A DNA stretch of 9,664 bases from Clostridia bacterium (GTDB lineage: Bacteria > Bacillota > Clostridia > UBA1381): positions 1-9,664 of the forward strand of contig JAFQNU010000093.1 of the NCBI GenBank assembly GCA_017420825.1, given 5' to 3'. Shown piece by piece: positions 1 through 5,579 of this stretch. The position numbers and the translations under genes were made by a program. The notes under the pieces were generated by a model, which was not told where the DNA came from, ran no database searches, and saw only the letters and a program-made list of their open reading frames with translations. Numbering within the stretch: position 1 is the stretch's first letter; every line of letters begins with the position of its first letter.

Positions 1-758
1 GCACCTTTTGCAACAAAAAGCTGTGCATCGTCGGGAATTGTAAAGCCTGAGGCTTTGCCGTTAAGAGTAATTTCAAATTGTTTTCTGAGCTCTGACAGGA
101 AATAGAGCGGACCGCCTAAAAATGCAACATTACCTCTTATCGGACGGCCTTGTGCAAGACCGCTTATTGTTTGAGTAACAACTGCCTGAAAGATTGATGC
201 GGCAATATCTTCTCGACTGATACCTTCGTTTAAAAGAGGTTGAACATCTGATTTTGCAAAAACACCGCAACGTGCGGCAATCTGATAAATTGTTTTATGA
301 TTTTTAGCAAGTTCATTAAGGCCAGATGCATCGGTTTTTAAAAGCACAGCCATCTGGTCAATAAATGAGCCTGTACCTCCTGCACAAGTTCCATTCATTC
401 TCTGCTCGTGACCGTGGGTAAGATAGAGTATTTTAGCATCTTCACCGCCAAGCTCTATAACAACATCTGTTCCGGGCATAAAGGTTTCGACAGCCTTTTT
501 TGTTGCAATAACCTCCTGAACAAATTCAAGACGAAGCATTTTAGATAGCAATAAACCGCCTGAGCCTGTTACAGCAACCTGAAATTGTGTGTTGCCAAGA
601 GCGTCTTTTATATGTGAAAAAAGCGTCATAACAGTGTTTTTTATGTCTGAATAGTGACGCATATATTCTGAAAAAATAATATTGTTGTTTGTATCGGCGG
701 CAACAACCTTGACCGTTGTTGAGCCTACGTCAATACCTAATTTTATGTAATCTGTCAA
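1..758 (-). CDS. 2-hydroxyacyl-CoA dehydratase activase-like ATPase (BadF/BcrA/HgdC family), N-terminal part
   Basis: Reading the minus strand from a TTG at 758 gives 252 open codons that leave the window at position 1. Residues 7-19 (LGIDVGSTTVKVV) are the phosphate-binding loop of the ASKHA ATPase fold; TGSGG (64-68) and ELGGEDAKI (102-110) follow. Cys125 in NGTCAGGTGSF and Cys164 in AARCGVFAK are 39 residues apart, the spacing of the two cysteines that hold the bridging 4Fe-4S cluster in the HgdC activase dimer. Known family role: ATP-driven transfer of a low-potential electron to a 2-hydroxyacyl-CoA dehydratase-type partner. The sequence style, especially ASIFQAVVTQTISGLAQGRPIRGNVAFLGGPLYFL, resembles the large clostridial multidomain form of roughly 1400 residues, so most of the protein would lie outside the window; that is inference. 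Its substrate is unknown. It is transcribed divergently from dxr. Start choice: TTG with GGAGG eight bases upstream; an in-frame GTG at 767-765 overlaps the ribosome binding site and is less likely. Confidence 0.88.
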   Translation of the reverse strand, partial: MTDYIKLGIDVGSTTVKVVAADTNNNIIFSEYMRHYSDIKNTVMTLFSHIKDALGNTQFQVAVTGSGGLLLSKMLRLEFVQEVIATKKAVETFMPGTDVVIELGGEDAKILYLTHGHEQRMNGTCAGGTGSFIDQMAVLLKTDASGLNELAKNHKTIYQIAARCGVFAKSDVQPLLNEGISREDIAASIFQAVVTQTISGLAQGRPIRGNVAFLGGPLYFLSELRKQFEITLNGKASGFTIPDDAQLFVAKG

Positions 759-766
759 TTGTGACA

Positions 767-771
767 CCTCC
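767..771 (-). promoter_or_regulatory. Ribosome binding site that fixes a TTG start
   Basis: On the minus strand GGAGG at 771-767 is followed by eight bases and then TTG at 758-756. No ATG lies near the family N-terminus: the first in-frame ATG is at residue 33, inside the conserved domain. The site therefore decides the non-ATG start of the activase. Confidence 0.75.
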
Positions 772-800
772 GTAAAACCTAATTCACCACAATACATAAT

Positions 801-829
801 ATTATATAACTTTTTTAATTATTAGTCAA
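801..829 (-). promoter_or_regulatory. Sigma-A-type promoter for the activase gene
   Basis: On the minus strand TTGACT (829-824) and a perfect TATAAT (806-801) are separated by exactly 17 bases. Transcription would begin near 794 and leave a leader of about 35 bases before the TTG start. Called from sequence match only. Confidence 0.7.
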
Positions 830-842
830 TGGTTATTACCTA

Positions 843-881
843 TTAAAATATATTTTTGTAGCAAAATGTCATATATTTTAA
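843..881. repeat. 11-bp perfect inverted repeat in the divergent intergenic region
   Basis: TTAAAATATAT at 843-853 is repeated in inverse orientation at 871-881, with a 17-base spacer. It sits upstream of both divergent promoters and could be an operator for a shared regulator. Both arms are pure A/T in a very A/T-rich stretch, so chance is a real alternative. No T-run follows in a position that would make it an obvious terminator for either flanking gene. Confidence 0.4.
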
Positions 882-913
882 TCTTTTGCAGAAAAATAGT
901 ATATTTTTTGTTC

Positions 914-929
914 TATTTGTAAACAAATA
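914..929. promoter_or_regulatory. 16-bp palindrome upstream of the dxr promoter
   Basis: TATTTGT (914-920), two central bases, then ACAAATA (923-929): a perfect dyad with 7-bp arms. It ends nine bases before the dxr -35 hexamer, a position more typical of an activator or an upstream operator than of a terminator. The binding protein is unknown. Confidence 0.4.
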
Positions 930-938
930 AGTAATTAT

Positions 939-967
939 TTGACAATAGGGTAAAAATATGATAAAAT
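939..967 (+). promoter_or_regulatory. Extended -10 promoter for dxr-rseP
   Basis: TTGACA at 939-944 and TAAAAT at 962-967 have a 17-base spacer, and a TG at 959-960 gives an extended -10. Predicted transcription start is near 974, leaving a leader of about 34 bases. There is no other convincing promoter before rseP, so it probably drives both genes. Confidence 0.75.
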
Positions 968-1007
968 CAGAGAATACAAGAGATATGAAAGGATAAATGT
1001 AATAAAA

Positions 1008-2159
1008 ATGGATAAAATTCATAATATATCAATAATCGGCTCAACAGGGTCAATAGGTACACAGACACTTGAAGTTGTTGATAATTGTAAAAATATACGT
1101 GTATGGGGTTTGTCAGCATATTCCGATGTAGATTTGTTGGAAGAACAAATAAGAAAATACAAACCAAAGGTTGCATGTCTTGTAAGGGAAGATAAGGCGG
1201 AAGAACTCAGAATAAGGGTTGCTGATACAGGGACAAAAATTTATTCGGGTGAGAGCGGATTATGTGAGGTTTCAACGGTCAGTGAGGCAGAAACTGTTGT
1301 TACAGCTGTTGTTGGAATATCAGGACTTATTCCTACGATTGAAGCAATAAAACAACATAAAAATATTGCTCTTGCCAATAAAGAAACTCTTGTGACAGGG
1401 GGTCACATCGTTACACAGCTTTGCAAGGAATACAACTCAAAGCTTTTACCTGTTGACAGTGAACATTCTGCAATATTTCAGTCGCTTGAAGGGAACAGAC
1501 GTGAGGATGTAAAGAGAATAATTCTAACAGCATCAGGTGGACCGTTTTTCGGAAAAACAAGAGCAGAACTCGAAAACGTCACCCTGCAAGATGCCTTGAA
1601 GCACCCTAATTGGAGTATGGGAGCAAAGGTTACAATTGATTCATCCACTCTTGTTAACAAAGGTCTTGAAGTAATTGAGGCAAAATGGCTTTTTGGGGTA
1701 GATGTATCTGATATAAAGGTATTGGTTCACCGTGAGAGTATTGTACACTCTATGGTTGAATATAAGGATAACGGTATTATTGCACAGCTTGGATATCCCG
1801 ATATGAAATTACCTATACAATATGCTATTGAATATCCAAAAAGACTTCCCATGAGCGGAAATGAACTTGATTTTACAAAGTATTCCAAGCTTACCTTTGC
1901 AGAGCCTGATACTAAAACCTTTTACGCATTAGAGCTTGCATATTCTGCAGGTAAGGTAGGTGGAATTATGCCTACTGTATTTAACAGTGCAGATGAGGCG
2001 GCAGTTGAACTTTTTATGAAAGGAAAAATAAGATATCTTGAAATTTCTGAAGTGATAGGAGAAGCAATGGAAAAGATAAAAAATATACAAAATCCTTCAA
2101 TTAAAGAAATTATGGAAGCGGATAAAGAAGCACGCAGAGTTGTATATAACAGATTATAA
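1008..2159 (+). CDS. dxr: 1-deoxy-D-xylulose-5-phosphate reductoisomerase
   Basis: 383 residues, normal for the family. The enzyme rearranges and reduces 1-deoxy-D-xylulose 5-phosphate to 2-C-methyl-D-erythritol 4-phosphate with NADPH, the committed step of the MEP isoprenoid pathway, in the cytoplasm. GSTGSIGTQTL (11-21) is the NADPH-binding loop; ALANKETLV (121-129) follows. The metal-binding acidic residues are visible as D150 and E152 in VDSEHSAI and E221 at the end of the 199-221 segment that contains HPNW, the flexible active-site loop. HRESIVHSMVEY (241-252), QLGYPDMKLPIQYA (260-273) and GIMPTVFNSADEAAVELF complete the signature. The ATG at 1008 gives the standard short N-terminus, but the best Shine-Dalgarno (GAAAGGA, 987-993) lies 14 bases upstream, which is wide. 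rseP follows after 35 bases, so the two are likely one operon. Confidence 0.97.
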   Translation: MDKIHNISIIGSTGSIGTQTLEVVDNCKNIRVWGLSAYSDVDLLEEQIRKYKPKVACLVREDKAEELRIRVADTGTKIYSGESGLCEVSTVSEAETVVTAVVGISGLIPTIEAIKQHKNIALANKETLVTGGHIVTQLCKEYNSKLLPVDSEHSAIFQSLEGNRREDVKRIILTASGGPFFGKTRAELENVTLQDALKHPNWSMGAKVTIDSSTLVNKGLEVIEAKWLFGVDVSDIKVLVHRESIVHSMVEYKDNGIIAQLGYPDMKLPIQYAIEYPKRLPMSGNELDFTKYSKLTFAEPDTKTFYALELAYSAGKVGGIMPTVFNSADEAAVELFMKGKIRYLEISEVIGEAMEKIKNIQNPSIKEIMEADKEARRVVYNRL

Positions 2160-2184
2160 TAATTTGCCGTATTTTCGGCGGAAT

Positions 2185-2189
2185 GGAGA
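2185..2189 (+). promoter_or_regulatory. Ribosome binding site deciding the rseP start
   Basis: GGAGA lies five bases before the ATG at 2195. It overlaps the in-frame upstream ATG at 2183-2185, so that codon is more likely part of the leader than the start. Upstream of it the 2165-2178 stretch (GCCG, six bases, CGGC) can form a small hairpin between dxr and rseP; without a T-run it is not a terminator. Confidence 0.65.
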
Positions 2190-2194
2190 AAAAT

Positions 2195-3370
2195 ATGCTA
2201 ACAGCAATAGTTACAGTCATTATATTCCTTGTGCTAATTTCCTTACATGAGTTTGGACATTTTATAATGGCAAAAATAAGTGGGGTAAAGGTTTTGGAAT
2301 TTTCGGTAGGAATGGGACCTGCCATTTTAAAAAAACAAGGTAGGGAAACATTATACTCATTGAGAATTTTTCCTGTGGGTGGCTACTGTAAATTGGAAGG
2401 TGAGGATCAACAAGCTGAAGATGAGAGAGCTTTTTGTAATCAGCCTGTTATCAAGAGAATACTTGTAGTTTCTGCAGGAGCTATACTTAATTTGGTGTTA
2501 GGATTTGTTCTGTTTATAGTAATGACACTTATACAACCAACAGCACCGGGTGAGGATAATAAAATCAGTACAACTGTGGTTGACTCAGTTATACAAGGAT
2601 CATATCTTGAGGAAACGGGAATTATGAGTGGTGATAAAATTATAGGAATTGACGGTCATAAAATCAGATTTTATCACGATATACCTCTCTATACAGATAA
2701 ATTTGCCCACGGCGAACAGGCAAAAATCGAGGTAAAAAGGAACGGCGAAAAATTGAGCTTTGATGTTATGCCGTCTTTGCATGAAGTAATATATAATTAT
2801 GGTGAAAATTCTGTTGAAGTAATAACTAAAATAAATAATCAGCAAAACAGCTCACAAATAATTGAATATGCAGAGAAAGACAGAGAGAGCATAAAGGATT
2901 ATATAGGAACAACGCAAACCGATAAAGCTTATATTATTGGGTTTACTCCAAGACAGGAGAAAGTCGGAGTTAATAATATATTTTCATATTCATATCATTA
3001 TACGGGATATGTTGTGAGAATGGTATATAAAGCATTTTGGGATTTAATTACAGGAAATTCAGGACTTGAAAATTTAAGCGGTCCTGTGGGAATTGTTACA
3101 GCAGTTAATACAGCAGTAAATTCGGGAAGATATATGCTTATAAATATTTTATCGCTTGCGGCACTGCTTACTATAAATCTTGGAATATTCAATTTATTGC
3201 CATTGCCTGCACTTGATGGTGGAAGACTATTCTTTATGTTAGTGGAGCTTGTAACAAGGAAGAGAATACCGCCCGACAAGGAAGGAATTGTGCATGCAAT
3301 TGGGCTTGTACTGTTACTTGCATTAAGTGTTATCATTTCATTTAATGACATAATAAAATTGATTAAATGA
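2195..3370 (+). CDS. rseP: Site-2 intramembrane zinc metalloprotease, RseP/RasP type
   Basis: 391 residues from the ATG at 2195. A polytopic inner-membrane protease of the S2P family that cleaves transmembrane segments, classically anti-sigma factors and remnant signal peptides. The zinc motif HEFGH is at residues 18-22 inside the first membrane helix, followed by FPVGGYCKLEGE (59-70). A second hydrophobic segment spans about 88-112. A PDZ-like domain occupies roughly 127-195 (GIMSGDKIIGIDGHKI). Residues about 200-260 are a hydrophilic stretch I do not recognise. LSGPVGIV (294-301) and the third catalytic element NLLPLPALDGGRLFF (333-347, with the LDG aspartate) follow, then a last membrane helix. 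Start choice: GGAGA at 2185-2189 sits ideally before the ATG at 2195, whereas the ATG at 2183 has no well-spaced site. The gene follows dxr closely and ends just before a strong terminator. Confidence 0.95.
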   Translation: MLTAIVTVIIFLVLISLHEFGHFIMAKISGVKVLEFSVGMGPAILKKQGRETLYSLRIFPVGGYCKLEGEDQQAEDERAFCNQPVIKRILVVSAGAILNLVLGFVLFIVMTLIQPTAPGEDNKISTTVVDSVIQGSYLEETGIMSGDKIIGIDGHKIRFYHDIPLYTDKFAHGEQAKIEVKRNGEKLSFDVMPSLHEVIYNYGENSVEVITKINNQQNSSQIIEYAEKDRESIKDYIGTTQTDKAYIIGFTPRQEKVGVNNIFSYSYHYTGYVVRMVYKAFWDLITGNSGLENLSGPVGIVTAVNTAVNSGRYMLINILSLAALLTINLGIFNLLPLPALDGGRLFFMLVELVTRKRIPPDKEGIVHAIGLVLLLALSVIISFNDIIKLIK

Positions 3371-3394
3371 TGTATTATTGTTAAAATATACCAC

Positions 3395-3442
3395 AATGTA
3401 ACAAATATATTGTTAAACAGCAATATATTTGTTACATTTTTT
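3395..3442 (+). terminator. Strong intrinsic terminator after rseP
   Basis: A perfect 18-bp stem (arms 3395-3412 and 3421-3438) with an 8-base loop, followed by a T-run at 3437-3442. It starts 24 bases after the rseP stop. The stem is AT-rich but uninterrupted. No matching A-run on the left, so it acts mainly on the plus strand. It separates dxr-rseP from the sugar dehydratase gene. Confidence 0.9.
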
Positions 3443-3452
3443 ATAAAAATTA

Positions 3453-3482
3453 TTGACAAATTAATACTGAATAATATATAAT
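3453..3482 (+). promoter_or_regulatory. Sigma-A-type promoter for the sugar dehydratase gene
   Basis: Perfect TTGACA at 3453-3458 and perfect TATAAT at 3477-3482, 18-base spacer. Predicted start near 3489; leader of about 37 bases ending in GGAGA (3514-3518), seven bases before the ATG at 3526. The promoter begins only ten bases after the T-run of the preceding terminator. Confidence 0.78.
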
Positions 3483-3525
3483 AAAATGTGAGTTTTATAT
3501 AAAAGATTGTTTTGGAGAATTTATT

Positions 3526-5400
3526 ATGAAAGCTTTTTTTTCAAAAAGAAGAATACTTCTTATATGTATTGATTTAGCATGTATTAGTTTTTCATCTATA
3601 GCAACTTTGTTTCTCATGCTCTTGTTTGATGTTTTATCAAAGAATATGATTCAGACCAATATTTTTGTACATATTGCAATGTATGGATTAGTAAGTATTT
3701 TTTCAATGTATTATCTTTCGGCGTATAAGGTTATATGGAGATATGCACAGCTTAAGGATTATTTAAGATGTGTTATGGGAATAATGTTACCCACATTGTT
3801 TTTCTCTATTTATTTTGGTTTATCAGGAAATAATGCGATGTCTGTATCCTATATTTTTTCCGGATTGATGTCTTCTGTTTGTGTATGTGTTTTAAGAGGT
3901 GTATATTCATTAATCTACAGAAGGTTTAAGTCATCTGAAAAAAAAGGCTCGGCAAACAATGTGATGATTATAGGTGCCGGTGACGGTGGAAAACATATAT
4001 GTGAGCTTATGCAGAACAACAGGCATAAGTATAATCCTGTTGTATTTGTTGATGATGATTCTCAAAAGATAGGACGTAGTGTGAACGGTGTAACAATTAA
4101 AGGAAACACAAATGAAATTCCTAAGATTGTAGAAGAGATGGATATAAAGGAAATTGTGCTTGCAATACCTTCTATTACTGCTGAGGATAAGACTAGGATA
4201 TTAAATATATGTTGTGAAACATTATGTAAGGTAAATGTATTACCTGATATTACTAACTACATAGAAAACAATAGAATAGCAGAGCAGATGAAAAGTATTC
4301 GTATAGAGGATTTGCTTGGAAGAGATGTGGTGCGTCTTGATAATAAGCAGGTAAATGACATGATAATTGACAAGGTCTGCATGATAACAGGCGGCGGTGG
4401 TTCAATAGGTTCAGAGCTGACAAGACAAATTGCTGCTATGAAGCCTAAAAAGCTTATTGTTGTAGATATATATGAAAATAATGCATATGACATTCAGCAG
4501 GAGCTTTTATATAAATTTGGTGACTCTCTAAATCTGTCAGTACAAATCGCATCAGTGAGAGATAAGGACAAAATGGACAAGTTGTTTAAACAGTTCAAAC
4601 CCGAGCTTGTATTCCATGCGGCGGCTCACAAGCATGTTCCGCTTATGGAAACAAATCCAGAGGAAGCAATAAAGAATAATGTGTTTGGAACGTTAAATAT
4701 AGCAGAGCTTGCACAAAAATATGAAGTTGAAAAATTTGTGCTTGTATCTACCGATAAGGCCGTAAATCCTACTAATATTATGGGAGCTACAAAACGTTGC
4801 TGTGAGATGATTATTGAGTGTATGGCTCAAAGAAAAACAAAAACTGATTTTGTTGCCGTACGATTTGGAAATGTTCTTGGCTCAAATGGCTCTGTTATTC
4901 CTCTGTTTGAAAGACAGATAGCAAACGGTGGCCCTGTTACAGTTACCGACCCTAATATAATTCGATTTTTCATGACAATTCCTGAAGCTGCATCATTGAT
5001 TTTACAAGCGGCTACAATGGCAAGGGGCGGAGAGATATTTGTTCTTGATATGGGAGAACCTGTAAAAATCTTAAGCCTTGCAGAAAATCTTATTAAATTG
5101 CATGGTTATCGTCCTTATGCTGATATTGATATTGTATTTACAGGACTTCGTCCGGGAGAAAAGCTATATGAAGAGTTACTGATGAGTGAGGAAGGCTTAA
5201 AAAACACCGAAAGTCAGAAAATATTTATTGGTAAACAGGTTTTAGTTGATGAAAAAGAATTTTTTGAAAAGCTTAAATTGCTTGAGGATGCGGCTCATTT
5301 AAATGATAAGGAAAAAATAGAAGAATTATTAATGGATATCGTGCCAACGTTTGTGAGGACGCAAGTCAATAAACCCTCATATGTAAAAAAAGCACAATAA
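3526..5400 (+). CDS. Membrane-anchored nucleotide-sugar 4,6-dehydratase, CapD/PglF/WbpM type
   Basis: 624 residues, the usual length of the large membrane form. Four hydrophobic segments lie at about 9-35, 46-66, 82-100 and 106-130. A first Rossmann-like, CoA-binding-type domain follows (VMIIGAGDGGKHI, 146-158; FVDDD, 174-178). The C-terminal extended SDR domain begins at about 283 with the NAD(P) loop TGGGGSIGSEL (288-298); HAAAHKHVPLME is at 364-375. The catalytic stretch STDKAVNPTNIMGATKR (408-424) holds T409, D410, K411 and K423, with Met419 where classical SDRs have Tyr, as in PglF-like enzymes. GLRPGEKLYEELL (540-552) is the usual C-terminal substrate-side motif. By family, it converts a UDP-N-acetylhexosamine to the 4-keto-6-deoxy sugar for capsule, glycan or glycoprotein synthesis; exact substrate is not determined. 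It is a single-gene unit with its own promoter and terminator, with no glycosyltransferase or aminotransferase beside it. Confidence 0.9.
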   Translation: MKAFFSKRRILLICIDLACISFSSIATLFLMLLFDVLSKNMIQTNIFVHIAMYGLVSIFSMYYLSAYKVIWRYAQLKDYLRCVMGIMLPTLFFSIYFGLSGNNAMSVSYIFSGLMSSVCVCVLRGVYSLIYRRFKSSEKKGSANNVMIIGAGDGGKHICELMQNNRHKYNPVVFVDDDSQKIGRSVNGVTIKGNTNEIPKIVEEMDIKEIVLAIPSITAEDKTRILNICCETLCKVNVLPDITNYIENNRIAEQMKSIRIEDLLGRDVVRLDNKQVNDMIIDKVCMITGGGGSIGSELTRQIAAMKPKKLIVVDIYENNAYDIQQELLYKFGDSLNLSVQIASVRDKDKMDKLFKQFKPELVFHAAAHKHVPLMETNPEEAIKNNVFGTLNIAELAQKYEVEKFVLVSTDKAVNPTNIMGATKRCCEMIIECMAQRKTKTDFVAVRFGNVLGSNGSVIPLFERQIANGGPVTVTDPNIIRFFMTIPEAASLILQAATMARGGEIFVLDMGEPVKILSLAENLIKLHGYRPYADIDIVFTGLRPGEKLYEELLMSEEGLKNTESQKIFIGKQVLVDEKEFFEKLKLLEDAAHLNDKEKIEELLMDIVPTFVRTQVNKPSYVKKAQ

Positions 5401-5404
5401 AATT

Positions 5405-5438
5405 AAAACAGTTCTGTGTAAAACAGAACTGTTTTTTT
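5405..5438 (+). terminator. Intrinsic terminator after the sugar dehydratase gene
   Basis: Arms AAAACAGTTCTG (5405-5416) and its exact complement (5424-5435), 12 bp, 7-base loop, with seven T at 5432-5438. It begins four bases after the stop codon. The A-run at 5405-5408 could give some termination on the minus strand too, but no minus-strand gene points at it. Confidence 0.93.
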
Positions 5439-5467
5439 GAAATAATTATATTTTTTCCATAATATAC

Positions 5468-5496
5468 TTGATTTGTAGTGAAATTTGTGATATTAT
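5468..5496 (+). promoter_or_regulatory. Extended -10 promoter of the rnf operon
   Basis: TTGATT at 5468-5473 and TATTAT at 5491-5496, 17-base spacer, with TG at 5488-5489 as an extended -10. Predicted transcription start near 5503, giving a leader of about 77 bases before the rnfC ATG. This leader holds the dyad elements listed next. No other promoter is evident within the operon. Confidence 0.68.
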
Positions 5497-5508
5497 AAAA
5501 CGGTATAT

Positions 5509-5527
5509 ATTGTATATGATATACAAT
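5509..5527. promoter_or_regulatory. 19-bp perfect palindrome in the rnf leader, likely operator
   Basis: ATTGTATATGATATACAAT: two 9-bp arms around a single central base (5518). It lies about +6 to +24 from the predicted transcription start, a typical repressor position. The 9-1-9 layout is reminiscent of Fur-family boxes, but the bases do not match any consensus I can name with confidence. It is too short and AT-rich, with a one-base centre, to act as a terminator. Confidence 0.55.
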
Positions 5528-5533
5528 TTAAAT

Positions 5534-5545
5534 ACAATATATTGT
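5534..5545. promoter_or_regulatory. 12-bp palindrome in the rnf leader
   Basis: ACAATATATTGT is a perfect dyad, centred about 21.5 bases (two helical turns) from the centre of the 5509-5527 palindrome. The half-site ATACAAT occurs at 5521-5527 and again at 5532-5538, an 11-base repeat that links the two elements. It may be a second site for the same protein. Confidence 0.4.
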
Positions 5546-5561
5546 GTTAAAAAAATAACAA
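5544..5561. promoter_or_regulatory. Candidate Rex (NADH/NAD+ redox repressor) site
   Basis: GTGTTAAAAAAATAACAA matches the Rex consensus TTGTTAA-N4-TTAACAA at 12 of 14 defined positions; mismatches are the first base and the first base of the right half. It ends three bases before the rnfC ribosome binding site, downstream of the predicted transcription start. Rex control would suit an NAD+-reducing complex. The A/T content makes a chance near-match possible. Confidence 0.45.
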
Positions 5562-5563
5562 TT

Positions 5564-5570
5564 GAAAGGG
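5564..5570 (+). promoter_or_regulatory. Ribosome binding site deciding the rnfC start
   Basis: GAAAGGG followed by nine bases and ATG at 5580. Its position excludes the upstream in-frame TTG at 5562-5564, which would be inside the site. Confidence 0.7.
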
Positions 5571-5579
5571 TGTTTATAT

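Noticed and set aside
967..1176. Minus-strand open frame of 69 codons across the dxr start
   Set aside because: Overlaps the dxr promoter and N-terminus on the opposite strand, with low-complexity hydrophobic content and no family signature.
2165..2178. GCCG/CGGC hairpin between dxr and rseP as a possible terminator
   Set aside because: The stem is only four strong pairs and no T-run follows; the genes are 35 bases apart and likely cotranscribed.
2998..3459. 153-codon minus-strand open frame opposite the rseP 3' end
   Set aside because: It reads through the rseP catalytic C-terminus and the terminator hairpin, has no ribosome binding site of note and no recognisable family; it is a shadow of an AT-rich gene.
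4732..4782. Loss of the catalytic tyrosine in the sugar dehydratase as evidence of an inactive enzyme
   Set aside because: Methionine at this place with intact T-D-K and downstream lysine is the known arrangement of PglF/CapD-like dehydratases.
5534..5570. Rnf leader as a riboswitch or RNA thermometer
   Set aside because: The leader is only about 77 bases, nearly all A/T, and has none of the conserved cores of known riboswitch classes; DNA-level dyads explain its structure better.
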